Shown piece after piece: positions 41,031 through 48,979 of a DNA stretch of 51,351 nt. The notes under the pieces are model-generated. The model searched no databases. It was not told the DNA's origin and worked only from the letters and a program-made list of their open reading frames with translations. Source of the stretch: JAZDKP01 sp043802925. Its GTDB lineage: Bacteria > Fibrobacterota > OXYB2-FULL-49-7 > JAEUSG01. The first letter of the stretch is position 1; every line of letters begins with the position of its first letter. The position numbers and the translations under genes were made by a program. Where the stretch lies: assembly GCA_043802925.1 (NCBI GenBank), contig JAZDKP010000034.1:1-51351 (forward strand). Direction: 5' to 3'.

Positions 41031-41516
41031 TTGATTTCGCACATCCGCACATTTCCCGACGGCGCGCGGCTGGCGTTCGGCAAAGGGCGCTTTGACCCGT
41101 GGTGCGTCTATCTCAAGCGGCCTGATAAAAAATGGTACGCCCCGCGTGACCGCCAGTATTTTTCGACACTAAAGAAGATCGCGAAAAAGCATGGTACTGA
41201 AAAGCTCTATCGTGACTTCATCGTAGTTTATGACACTACTGGAAAGAGCTTCGTCCCAGCGGTTCTTGCCCGCATCGAACATATGGCCGGGGATTACGGG
41301 AAAGAGGCGGGCCTCGTGGACCTTTGGTTCACGGTGCTGTACGCGGGCATGGTCGCGGAGGAGAACAAGAAGAGCGCGGTCCTGAAGAAGCGCATCAAAC
41401 GGCTTGGCGTACACCAGCTTCTCGCCGAAGGCATGGCGCCGGACAAAGCAGCCGCTTTCAGCCGGGGAAAAGAGGCGTGGATGCTGGATTTGCTTTGCAG
41501 GAGAAGGGGATTCTAA
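41031..41516 (+). CDS. Conserved hypothetical protein, DUF7004-like
   Basis: This 161-residue protein starts with TTG 3 bases after the metallopeptidase stop. It is soluble and resembles a small conserved family of unknown function (IRTFPDGARLAFGKGRFD-WCVYL, YAPRDRQYF, LWFTVLYAGMVAEENK, KRIKRLGVHQ, FSRGKEAW). No catalytic residues are evident. The family name is from memory and not certain. Confidence 0.6.
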   Translation: MISHIRTFPDGARLAFGKGRFDPWCVYLKRPDKKWYAPRDRQYFSTLKKIAKKHGTEKLYRDFIVVYDTTGKSFVPAVLARIEHMAGDYGKEAGLVDLWFTVLYAGMVAEENKKSAVLKKRIKRLGVHQLLAEGMAPDKAAAFSRGKEAWMLDLLCRRRGF

Positions 41517-41525
41517 AAACAGAAT

Positions 41526-41565
41526 GCCCCCTCTCCTTCAGGAGAGGGGGCAAAGGGGGTGAGGC
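41526..41565. repeat. Palindromic repeat between convergent genes
   Basis: Arms CCCCCTCTCC (41527-41536) and GGAGAGGGGG (41541-41550) with loop TTCA, followed by CAAAGGGGGTGAGG. It fills the gap between the DUF7004-like gene and the convergent astacin-like gene, a position where it may serve as a transcription stop. Confidence 0.8.
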
Positions 41566-41569
41566 GTGT

Positions 41570-42493
41570 TCATTTCTTTACCACGGCGCCATACAGTGTC
41601 ACCAGCGTGCTCCGGTCCACCTTGCTCAGGGTGGTTCGCTGGCCGATGGTTTTGCCCGCGACCTTGGAAACAATGGTGGCCTTGCCGTTGGTGCTGAACG
41701 CCCAGGTCGGATAGTGCATGATGGACGCGTAGTCATAGGTCCCGTAGATGCGGCTGTTCTCGTATTTTGTCACCTTGCCCTTAGCGTCCTTGTACGATAG
41801 GTACTGGGGCACGATGGCGAACTGCGAAGCATAACAGGTTGAGGCGTTCTTGGTATAGATGGTGACGTATTTGTCACGGTCAAAGCGCTGGTGCTCGTGC
41901 GAGATGGCAAGCCCGTGGAGGAATTCATGCACCGCGGTGCCCCAGATTACCTGGTTCAGGTTGCACCACGGCTTCTTGGTATAACCGAGGGTCGACATGC
42001 CGCCGTAGGACTGGCCCTTGACCCGTGTAATTGTGTAGACATAATTCACCTGGCTGGCCGGGGCCGCGGTAAAGAGCACGTTGCAGACGCGTTGGACCGA
42101 GTCCATGGCCGCGCGGACAATCTTCGTTTCCGCAACGGTGAAACCTTTCAGCCGGTAGGCGACTTTACCCTTGGGCCACAGCGAAGCGAACATTTGGCGC
42201 ATGCCTGATGTCTTGGCAAGCGCGGAGGCGGTGCCGTTCAGTTCATTAATCATGGAGGCGTGTTCTTCGTCGTCCTTGTTCAGCGCGATGTCGCCGCCGA
42301 GTAGATAATAGTCGCCTTCATCCAGCAACAGGGGCGCATCGTTCGAAACCGGTGCCATGCCTTCGGTTTCGGAGTTCAAAGCGGCCGCTTCCGTCGACAT
42401 TCCAGCAGGATTCGTGGAAAAGGGATTGTTCCCGCAGCCAACAGCCAGTAGTACGACTAGGGCAAGCATCAGAGACTTCATCAGATTTTTCAT
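41570..42493 (-). CDS. Astacin-like zinc metalloprotease lipoprotein
   Basis: The ATG at 42493 follows GGGGGA; two earlier in-frame starts add up to six residues. The 307-residue protein has a lipoprotein signal (LLAVGC) and an M12A catalytic domain. The zinc motif reads HEFLHGLAISHEHQRFDRD: all three histidines and the catalytic glutamate are kept, but the usual Gly at position 8 of HExxHxxGxxH is Ala. The Met-turn SIMHY with its tyrosine is present. Bacterial astacins are secreted proteases; this one is probably anchored to a membrane facing the periplasm or surface. It may be made as a zymogen, since about 95 residues precede the catalytic domain. Confidence 0.85.
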   Translation of the reverse strand: MKNLMKSLMLALVVLLAVGCGNNPFSTNPAGMSTEAAALNSETEGMAPVSNDAPLLLDEGDYYLLGGDIALNKDDEEHASMINELNGTASALAKTSGMRQMFASLWPKGKVAYRLKGFTVAETKIVRAAMDSVQRVCNVLFTAAPASQVNYVYTITRVKGQSYGGMSTLGYTKKPWCNLNQVIWGTAVHEFLHGLAISHEHQRFDRDKYVTIYTKNASTCYASQFAIVPQYLSYKDAKGKVTKYENSRIYGTYDYASIMHYPTWAFSTNGKATIVSKVAGKTIGQRTTLSKVDRSTLVTLYGAVVKK

Positions 42494-42565
42494 GACATCC
42501 CCCATTTTCAATTTGCGTCCTTATCTTTTGGGATAATCAATTGCAGTGCCAATCGAAAACCAATA

Positions 42566-42575
42566 ATAAGCTTAT
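42566..42575. promoter_or_regulatory. Palindrome ATAAGCTTAT in the gap 42494-42697
   Basis: A perfect 10-base palindrome, within a wider imperfect one (CAATA...TATTG), lies 73 bases upstream of the astacin-like gene on its promoter side. The rest of this 204-base gap shows no gene. A regulator site is possible but unsupported by a known motif. Confidence 0.25.
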
Positions 42576-42697
42576 GATATTGAAAAAGATAGGAGGTGGC
42601 CACGACCGGTCTGTTTGGACAGGTTTGTCTAAAAACAAGGATGAAAGGCCAAGAGAGTCCAAAAAAAGGGGTAATTACCGAAAAGGAGAAGTGTGTG

Positions 42698-43219
42698 TCA
42701 GTTCAGAAGGTCGAGCGTGCGGACATGAATGGTATCGGGTTCGTAGTCCCACGCGAGGCCCGGTGACTGGCGCAGATGGCGGATGAAGTCTTCTTTGTCA
42801 AACCAGGCCGTGAGACCTGCCACATGTTTTTCGAATTCCGGTTCAGTGAGATGGCCGGTGCGTGTGCACAGCCGCTTGTGAAAGCAGCCGAGGACCGTGT
42901 TTTGGCCCTCTTTGTCTTTCATCATAAGGAGCGGCCAGATGCGGCAATCCGTGGGCCGAACCGAATAGATATCGCAAAGATGGGTCTCTTCGTTCAGATA
43001 GGGGCAGACGAACCAGGTCGGGTCGAGGGCGGAGGGGACGAGCGTTATCTGGAAGACATCATCATGGCCACGGTGGGGAGTAAAGCCGTCCGCAGGCTTG
43101 CCATGGGCGCGGATTTGTTCGACCTCCCCGGCCGTAAACACGGGCGCGAAGTAGGTTTCGTCCGCGCGAAATTTGCAGCAACCGCGGCAGCTCTGGCAGG
43201 TGTCCTTGTTATCCCACAT
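42698..43219 (-). CDS. YkgJ-family cysteine-cluster protein
   Basis: This 173-residue protein has the YkgJ/Fliw-type cluster: CQSCRGCC near the N-terminus (Cys8, 11, 14, 15) and, later, CPYL, HLCDIYSVRPTDCRIWP with the typical YxxRPxxC. These proteins probably bind zinc or an iron-sulfur cluster; function is unknown. It is 18 bases after the AAA+ regulator gene on the same strand. Confidence 0.82.
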   Translation of the reverse strand: MWDNKDTCQSCRGCCKFRADETYFAPVFTAGEVEQIRAHGKPADGFTPHRGHDDVFQITLVPSALDPTWFVCPYLNEETHLCDIYSVRPTDCRIWPLLMMKDKEGQNTVLGCFHKRLCTRTGHLTEPEFEKHVAGLTAWFDKEDFIRHLRQSPGLAWDYEPDTIHVRTLDLLN

Positions 43220-43237
43220 GAAGGGATAAAATAATTT

Positions 43238-44260
43238 TTAGAGGGAGCCTGTGGCCATCTTTACCGGTTCCAGTTCCGCGGCTGCGGGCTTGCGGGTCCG
43301 GAACGCACCGGGGTCCACGTTCCATTTTTTAAGGTTGGCGTAGCAGGATTGCCTGGAAATGCCCAGTTCCGCGGCCATGCTGTTGACACAACCAGAATGA
43401 CGGCGGGCGAGCGCCTCCATGCGGCCGCGGTCAAAGGCCCGGAGGTCCGGTCGAATCCGCAAGGCCGTGGCCGTGCGCGGGCCGGGTTCAATCTGGAGCA
43501 GCTCCTCGGGCAGGCGGTCCGTCGTGCAGAACATGCAGGCCTTGCGCACCACGTTCAGGAGCTCGCGGACGTTGCCGGGCCAATCGTGGGCCTGCAATTT
43601 CTGCAGGGCTCCGGGAGTCAGTCCCAGGATGGCTTTTTGCAGGTCGTGATTGAGTCCGGTGATAAACTGGGCGCAGAGGTCCGGGATGTCCTCCTTACGA
43701 CTGCGGAGCGGGGGCAGGGTGAGCGTGGCCGTGCTGATGCGTAGGTAGAGCTCTTCGAGCAGCGCGCCCTCGCGGACAAGCAAGAAAAGGTCGGCGTTGG
43801 AAGCGAGGATAAAGCGGACGTCCAGGGGAATGGTCCGCGTGTCACCCATTCGCCGGATGGAAAGGTGCTGGAGCGTTTGCAGCAGCTTTTCCTGGAGGCG
43901 GAGGTCGAGGTTCCCGATTTCGTCGAGGAAAACCGTGCCTCCTTCCGCTTCTTCGAACCCTCCGATTTTCCGGTCCGTGGCCCCCTCAAACGCGCCGGCC
44001 TCGTGGCCAAAGAGGTCGCTTTCAATGATTTGCTGTGGGTTTGAGGAACAGTCGATTTTGATGAGGGGCTTGTGCTTTCGCGGGCTGATATCGTGGATGT
44101 GGCGTGCCAACACCTCTTTCCCGGTGCCGGTTTCTCCGAGGATGAGGATAACCGTTTTGGTGCCGGCCAGGGCCACGGCATGTTCGCGAACCCGCTGCAG
44201 GGCGCTGCTCAACCCTGTGAGCGGAAAACACCCCGTGTTGCCATTAAGAGTGTAAAGCAT
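43238..44260 (-). CDS. AAA+ bacterial enhancer-binding-type regulator with altered GAFTGA loop
   Basis: This 340-residue protein begins directly with the AAA+ domain (no receiver, GAF or PAS), with Walker A GETGTGKE (42-49), Walker B GGTVFLDE, and a C-terminal Fis-type helix-turn-helix (NSMAAELGISRQSCYANLKKW). The sigma-54-contacting loop reads GAFEGA (89-94): the critical Thr is Glu92. That change would be expected to impair sigma-54 activation, so the protein may act differently, as TyrR-type regulators do. No ribosome site precedes the ATG. The 260-base upstream gap has no clear -24/-12 promoter. Confidence 0.82.
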   Translation of the reverse strand: MLYTLNGNTGCFPLTGLSSALQRVREHAVALAGTKTVILILGETGTGKEVLARHIHDISPRKHKPLIKIDCSSNPQQIIESDLFGHEAGAFEGATDRKIGGFEEAEGGTVFLDEIGNLDLRLQEKLLQTLQHLSIRRMGDTRTIPLDVRFILASNADLFLLVREGALLEELYLRISTATLTLPPLRSRKEDIPDLCAQFITGLNHDLQKAILGLTPGALQKLQAHDWPGNVRELLNVVRKACMFCTTDRLPEELLQIEPGPRTATALRIRPDLRAFDRGRMEALARRHSGCVNSMAAELGISRQSCYANLKKWNVDPGAFRTRKPAAAELEPVKMATGSL

Positions 44261-44520
44261 TGGTTTTAACTGTCAATATTACACAAGGTAAACGTAAAAC
44301 CCGTACTGCCGGTTAACAATTAAGCGCATTTTTTAATCATTTTACCCAATTCTACGCTTAAATATGCAATAAGGGTACCAAATTTCCTGTGACCGGTCCC
44401 GTGAGGGCAGGTATCATTTTTCATGACAAAAAGCGCTGTACAAAGCCCGGTCAAAAATTATATTTGATGGAAAGAGATGGCCCTTGCGTTGTGGGAGAAA
44501 TCAGCAGGAGGACTTTTAAG

Positions 44521-44745
44521 ATGGCAAAGAAAACCACGCTCAAACCCATGCCAAAGACACGGGTCAAAATCTTCAAGATTGCAAACCGGAGGGGCTACGC
44601 TGCGTTCTGCTGCCTCAACTTGACAGAGGGTTCCACGCCTTTCAAGGCGTATTGCCGGATGCAGAAAGCGGTGAAACGGCTCGGCGTCCGCCTGCCCGAC
44701 ATCACTGTGGATGCCGCGAAGCCACTGGTCCGCAAGGCGATTTGA
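44521..44745 (+). CDS. Small basic protein of unknown function
   Basis: The ATG at 44521 is chosen because AGGAGG lies 9 bases upstream; the frame is open further but without a signal. The 74 residues are rich in Lys and Arg with two Cys pairs of interest (FCCLN, AYCRM), start MAKKTTLKPMPKTRVKIF, and have no membrane segment. No family was recognised. It stands alone between a divergent regulator and a convergent helicase, so it may be that regulator's target or a nucleic-acid-binding protein. Confidence 0.55.
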   Translation: MAKKTTLKPMPKTRVKIFKIANRRGYAAFCCLNLTEGSTPFKAYCRMQKAVKRLGVRLPDITVDAAKPLVRKAI

Positions 44746-44765
44746 ATCCTGCGTTAGATTGAATT

Positions 44766-46481
44766 CTATAGCCGTTTTCTAAACGGGTATTTCGGATGGG
44801 GTGGCCTGTTATCCGGTTTCTCAACCGGCTCGTTACCCTCAAAGACCGCCTTGACGGGCTTGTCACCCATAAAGGCTTGGTTAAGAACCGCCACCACTTT
44901 TCGCGCCCCGGACGCGGTGATTTCAAAAATTGACTCGTGATCCATTAATCGGATGCGCCCCAGAGGGAGCTTGGGACCCCGTGTCGCCCGGTTGATGATC
45001 GAAATAAGAAGCGTGGTCGTAAGCGCATCCCGTCTGCCTATATTGACGCGCACCGTGGCCATATCGTCATTGCCGGACTCGCGTACAGGTGTGGAGGGAT
45101 GACTGTCCGGGTGTTTTCTGTCCTGCCCCGGCCGTTCATACGGAACAGGGTATGCCTGAATCTGGATGTCCGGCGCCTGCTGGTAATAGTCGACCACAGG
45201 CCCGAAATCTCTCTCAAGCAGAAGCTTGACAAGGTCGTCACGCGAAAGGTCGCCGAGCGCTTTATTTATCTGGGGCAAGAAGGAATTCAGTTTTGTACCG
45301 GTTGTTGCGGTCTTTTTGATGCGTTCCAGGATTTCGACCAGTTTGATCTCGCACACCTGGCGGCCGGTGGGCACGGGTTTGCGCTCAAACTTCTTTTTTA
45401 TGACCTGTTCGATGGCGCGAATGCGGTAGCTTTCGCGGAGATGGGCCAGCACAATGGATATGCCGGTTTTGCCGGCACGGCCCGTACGGCCGCTCCGGTG
45501 CGTGTACACATCCAAATCCGTGGGCAGATCGTAGTTGACGATATGAGTCAGGTCGTTCACGTCCAGTCCCCGTGACGCCACATCCGTGGCGACCAGAATC
45601 TGCAGGTGTTTGACACGAAAATTCTTCATGACCCGGTCCCGCTGATCCTGCGAAAGGTCGCCGTGCAGCGCTTCGGAACTGTACCGGTCCTGCGCGAGGC
45701 GGTCGGCCACCTCCTGGGTTTCGGCGCGGGTGCGGCAGAAGACGATGCCGTAAAAACCGGGGTATGAATCGATGATGCGTTTGAGCGCGCCGTAACGGTC
45801 CCGTGCATGCACCGTGTAACATTCGTGGGTGACGTTTTCCGCGCCCGCATTGCGCCGGCCCAGAACCACTTCCTCGGGATCGCGCAGATACTTTCGGGCC
45901 ATGGTCGCCACAGCCGAAGGCATGGTGGCCGAAAACAGCAATGTCCTTGCGGTTTTCGGAACCTCTTTCAGGATGGTTTCAAGCTCCTCCTGAAAGCCCA
46001 TGGAGAGCATCTCGTCGGCTTCATCGAGCACCACGCGCGCCACGTTGCCAAGTTGCGCGCTGCCCCGGCGGAGCAAATCGTTCATGCGGCCCGGGGTTGC
46101 CACCAGAATGTGAACCCCCTGATGGAGCGCAATCATCTGGTTCCGGATGGAGGAGCCGCCGTAAACAGCCAGAATTTTAAGATGGGGCGCAAAGCGGCCG
46201 TAGGCTTCGAGGTCCCGGGTTATCTGGAGGCAGAGTTCGCGGGTCGGGCACAGAACCAAGCCTTGCACGGTCCGCTTTTTCGCATCCGTGAGCTGGAGCA
46301 TCGGCAGGCCAAAGGCCGCGGTTTTACCGGTACCGGTTTGGGCCAGCGCAACCAGGTCCCGTTCGCTTTTTAACAGAATGGGAATGACTTTGCTTTGAAC
46401 CGGAGTCGGCTCAACAAATCCCAAGGCTCCGATGCCCTTCAACAATTCATCGTTCAGTCCGAATTCACGAAACAAGGTCAT
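44766..46481 (-). CDS. DEAD-box RNA helicase, DeaD/CsdA type
   Basis: This 571-residue protein has all DEAD motifs (AQTGTGKT, PTRELCLQ, DEADEML, SATMPSAV, HRSGRTGRAG) and a C-terminal DbpA/CsdA-like RNA-binding domain (VRVNIGRRDALTTTLLISIIN...LGRIRLMDHESIFEI). The ATG at 46481 starts MTLFREFGLNDELL, matching the family start; an earlier in-frame start adds 14 unrelated residues. It should unwind structured RNA in ribosome assembly or cold adaptation. A short tail of Pro/Arg/Lys follows the RNA-binding domain. Confidence 0.92.
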   Translation of the reverse strand: MTLFREFGLNDELLKGIGALGFVEPTPVQSKVIPILLKSERDLVALAQTGTGKTAAFGLPMLQLTDAKKRTVQGLVLCPTRELCLQITRDLEAYGRFAPHLKILAVYGGSSIRNQMIALHQGVHILVATPGRMNDLLRRGSAQLGNVARVVLDEADEMLSMGFQEELETILKEVPKTARTLLFSATMPSAVATMARKYLRDPEEVVLGRRNAGAENVTHECYTVHARDRYGALKRIIDSYPGFYGIVFCRTRAETQEVADRLAQDRYSSEALHGDLSQDQRDRVMKNFRVKHLQILVATDVASRGLDVNDLTHIVNYDLPTDLDVYTHRSGRTGRAGKTGISIVLAHLRESYRIRAIEQVIKKKFERKPVPTGRQVCEIKLVEILERIKKTATTGTKLNSFLPQINKALGDLSRDDLVKLLLERDFGPVVDYYQQAPDIQIQAYPVPYERPGQDRKHPDSHPSTPVRESGNDDMATVRVNIGRRDALTTTLLISIINRATRGPKLPLGRIRLMDHESIFEITASGARKVVAVLNQAFMGDKPVKAVFEGNEPVEKPDNRPPHPKYPFRKRL

Positions 46482-46538
46482 CGGGTTCTTTCTTTTTGCA
46501 ATGCAACCCTCATGCGATAACATGCGGGTTTTGGTAAT

Positions 46539-47351
46539 TCAATAAACTTCAGGGATAAAATGCTGCTTTGAAAGCGGCGGCCGCACATAGCCTTTGCTCT
46601 TCGTCCGTTTGGGCAGCGTCACCTTCTCGTGCTGAACGTCTTTGTACTTTATCAGGCTCAGCAGATGGGAAATGCAGTTGAGTCGGGCGCTCTTTTTGTT
46701 GTCGGCGTTTACCACATGCCACGGGGACTCCGTGATGTCCGTATATTCAAACATGTTGTCTTTGGCCTTTGAATACTCCTCCCATTTGCTCCGGGCCAGG
46801 ATATCCATGGGCGAAAGTTTCCATTGCTTGGTCGGATCATTGGCTCTTTCCTGAAAACGGTGTTCCTGCTCGGCATCACTCACCGAAAACCAGTATTTAA
46901 TCAGCAAAATACCCGACCGGATAAGCATGCGTTCAAATTCAGGGCAGGACCGCAGGAACTCCTCGTACTCGTCTTTTGAGCAGAAGCCCATGACCTTTTC
47001 GACGCCCGCGCGATTATACCAGCTGCGGTCAAACAAAGCCATTTCGCCGGCAGCCGGAAGATGCGCCACATAGCGCTGAAAATACCACTGGGTCTTTTCT
47101 TTTTCTGTGGGAACACCCAGGGCGACAATTCGGGCGATTCTGGGATTCATGGTCTCGGTGATTCGCTTGATGGTTCCGCCCTTGCCTGCCGCATCGCGCC
47201 CTTCAAACAGGACCACCACCCGGAGTCCTTTATGTTTTATCCATTCCTGCAATTTGACCAGTTCTATCTGGAGCTTTTGCAAAGCTTTCTCGTATGCCTT
47301 GCGCTTGAGGTTCTTTTTCTCACTGCAGTTCTGGCGGTCTTTTTTCTTCAT
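46539..47351 (-). CDS. ppk2: Polyphosphate kinase 2 family protein
   Basis: The ATG at 47351 follows GGAGG with the normal spacing; an earlier frame start adds 16 residues. The 270-residue protein has the PPK2 Walker A FEGRDAAGKGG and Walker B LFDRSWYNRAGVE, plus KYWFSVSDAEQEHRFQ and WKLSPMD. It transfers phosphate between polyphosphate and nucleotides; the length is that of single-domain PPK2. Direction and nucleotide class cannot be read from the sequence. Confidence 0.92.
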   Translation of the reverse strand: MKKKDRQNCSEKKNLKRKAYEKALQKLQIELVKLQEWIKHKGLRVVVLFEGRDAAGKGGTIKRITETMNPRIARIVALGVPTEKEKTQWYFQRYVAHLPAAGEMALFDRSWYNRAGVEKVMGFCSKDEYEEFLRSCPEFERMLIRSGILLIKYWFSVSDAEQEHRFQERANDPTKQWKLSPMDILARSKWEEYSKAKDNMFEYTDITESPWHVVNADNKKSARLNCISHLLSLIKYKDVQHEKVTLPKRTKSKGYVRPPLSKQHFIPEVY

Positions 47352-47422
47352 GGGGAGCCTCCGGCACATGGGATTAACAGGAAGATAATCATTTGACACC
47401 GGTCGATCAAGGCAGCGCTTAA

Positions 47423-47449
47423 CTTTCCCGGAGTTTAACTCCGGGAAAG
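47423..47449. terminator. Perfect 13-bp hairpin after the methyltransferase gene
   Basis: CTTTCCCGGAGTT and AACTCCGGGAAAG face each other around one central base, directly after the methyltransferase stop and before the PPK2 start. It likely forms a transcript-end hairpin; the following bases are TTAAGC rather than a long T-run. Confidence 0.65.
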
Positions 47450-47450
47450 G

Positions 47451-48026
47451 TCATTTCCGCAACAGCACCCCTCTGCTGAAAAATATCTTCGGCCTGTCCT
47501 CCACTTTGAAGCCCACGGTTTGCGCGACCGCGATTGTCTCTTCCATCATCCGGTTTGTGACGTGCAACAGGGGTTCGGCGATAAGGAACAGCGCCTTGTC
47601 TTTCATGGCGGTGTGAATGCTCTGCAGCAATGCATTCTTGTCCGGCACCTCATGCACCATCCAGAACGCGAGCGCAAAATCCACTTCGGATTTGAGCCCG
47701 TATTCCGTGCCAGTCACCAGCTTGGGCGAAATCCTTTCTGCAAGGCCCGCTTTTCCAGCCCGTGCGATTAAGGCGTCCAGCATCTTCTTCTGAATATCCA
47801 CGGCAATGACGCGCCCCGTTTCCCCGGCCATCCGCGCCATGGGAATTGAGAAATAGCCCTGACCGGGGCCGATGTCGAGGATGGTGTCGCCCGGCTTGAT
47901 GTATGCGCCCATGATTTTCATCGGGTCCTGGACCAGCCTTCGGAAAATATTGTCAAAGGTGAAACAGCAGCACCAGGGGCAGACGTGCTTGTCGCGGACA
48001 AAGAGGAGGTCAAAGAGAGATTTCAT
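47451..48026 (-). CDS. Class I SAM-dependent methyltransferase
   Basis: This 191-residue protein has the SAM-binding motif TILDIGPGQGYFSIPMA and the acidic residue of VIAVDIQKK. The N-terminal VCPWCCCFTFDN stretch is typical of a group of small bacterial methyltransferases, with a run of cysteines that may bind metal. The substrate is unknown. The start codon directly follows the stop of the antitoxin gene, so the pair is probably co-transcribed. Confidence 0.82.
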   Translation of the reverse strand: MKSLFDLLFVRDKHVCPWCCCFTFDNIFRRLVQDPMKIMGAYIKPGDTILDIGPGQGYFSIPMARMAGETGRVIAVDIQKKMLDALIARAGKAGLAERISPKLVTGTEYGLKSEVDFALAFWMVHEVPDKNALLQSIHTAMKDKALFLIAEPLLHVTNRMMEETIAVAQTVGFKVEDRPKIFFSRGVLLRK

Positions 48027-48293
48027 TCATGCGGCCTTGACGCGTTTGTGAATGTGACTGTGCAGAAGTTCTCCGATATAGGTTTGATATTTCTTACCGG
48101 ATTTCAAGGCCAGCTCTTTAAGCATGTCCAGATCAAATTCGTTCAAACGAAGCGAGATGACCTTGTTTTTATGTAACGTCGCGCGTGCCGCCTCACGATA
48201 GGTTGCCTTGATTTTCCGGGAGACCGGCACGATTTCAAAATTATTGTTTTTGAAGGCGCTAAGCAGCCTTTGTTCGGATTTTGTAAGTTTCAT
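48027..48293 (-). CDS. CopG/BrnA-type antitoxin
   Basis: The ATG at 48293 comes 1 base after the toxin stop and gives 88 residues; the longer open frame overlaps the toxin gene. The C-terminal part (KVISLRLNEFDLDMLKELALKSGKKYQTYIGELLHSHI) is the ribbon-helix-helix type found in antitoxins paired with BrnT/DUF4258-like toxins. It should bind the toxin and repress the operon. Confidence 0.75.
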   Translation of the reverse strand: MKLTKSEQRLLSAFKNNNFEIVPVSRKIKATYREAARATLHKNKVISLRLNEFDLDMLKELALKSGKKYQTYIGELLHSHIHKRVKAA

Positions 48294-48294
48294 T

Positions 48295-48531
48295 TTAATC
48301 TCTCTGGAATACGGTATAAAGATGGATCCGGGTCTTATACTCGGTGAACGGCGCAATCCAGGTCTTTTTGTTATGTCGAAAGATAAAGCAGGCCTGGCCT
48401 TTGTGCGTCCGGCTCATTACTCGGGCGACCTGGTAATTGCCTTTTTCAACCTGTTCCATCAGTGCCTCAAAACCGATTCCTCGCTCCAGCTTGAGCTTTA
48501 TGTTCTTTCCAAGATTGTATGTAAATCTCAT
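48295..48531 (-). CDS. BrnT/DUF4258-like toxin
   Basis: This 78-residue protein starts with the pattern NLGKNIKLKLERGIGFEALMEQVEKG, as in BrnT-like RNase toxins (KNxxKLKxERGIxFE), followed by a beta-rich half with WIAPFTEYKTRIHL. It is directly followed by a CopG-type antitoxin gene. No ribosome site is seen before the ATG. The family match is by pattern, not confirmed. Confidence 0.68.
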   Translation of the reverse strand: MRFTYNLGKNIKLKLERGIGFEALMEQVEKGNYQVARVMSRTHKGQACFIFRHNKKTWIAPFTEYKTRIHLYTVFQRD

Positions 48532-48547
48532 GGTAAATGTATATTAA

Positions 48548-48559
48548 TTGTATATACAA
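48548..48559. promoter_or_regulatory. Palindrome TTGTATATACAA upstream of the toxin gene
   Basis: A perfect 12-base palindrome lies 17 bases before the toxin start. On the minus strand a -35-like TTGAGT partly overlaps it and a -10-like TATACA follows, so the palindrome sits inside the promoter. A second inverted repeat TGTATAT-N7-ATATACA overlaps it. Autoregulation by the ribbon-helix-helix antitoxin is the natural reading. Confidence 0.5.
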
Positions 48560-48598
48560 CTCAAGATATTTTTTATGGTATGGCGGGGACGGGGGGGG

Positions 48599-48979
48599 CT
48601 ATCCGGCCGGCTTGGCTTTCGTATGATAGCCTTTTTCACTGTACGGCTGCAGCTTTTCAAGCCACATCGACATAAGCGTCGCCAGCTCATCGTTATAATC
48701 ATAAGTCGGATCTTCTTTGGGCTCAAGCGGGTCAAGAATTTCAAATGCGAACTGGCTTTCGCCCAGCCGGTTGTAATCTTCCTGCAGGGGCCGGTTCATG
48801 TGCGAGCCCATTTTCAGCTGGAACCGGCAGCTGTTCTGCGACCCGGGCAGGTTTTTGCTGCTTTCGATGAAGACCTTCCCGTTTGTCAGGTTTTTGATCT
48901 GAAAAATGCCCATGGGTTGGATGGTCTGCTTGTATTTTTTGATGGCGTCTTTTTTGTCGAGCATGGGATTGGAGTTCAT
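48599..48979 (-). CDS. GIY-YIG-type nuclease family protein
   Basis: This 126-residue protein shows the start of a GIY-YIG domain in divergent form (MGIFQIKNLTNGKVFIESSKNL) and a C-terminal half with NRPLQEDYNRLGESQFAFEIL and WLEKLQPYSEKGYHT, as in a small family annotated GIY-YIG nucleases. The canonical GIY is GIF and YIG is FIE, so activity is uncertain. It starts directly after the stop of the Bro-N gene, as a two-gene unit. Confidence 0.7.
   Translation of the reverse strand: MNSNPMLDKKDAIKKYKQTIQPMGIFQIKNLTNGKVFIESSKNLPGSQNSCRFQLKMGSHMNRPLQEDYNRLGESQFAFEILDPLEPKEDPTYDYNDELATLMSMWLEKLQPYSEKGYHTKAKPAG

Noticed and set aside
44261..44520. Sigma-54 promoter in the gap
   Set aside because: The best GG/GC pair has 11 and not 10 intervening bases and the rest of the consensus is missing.
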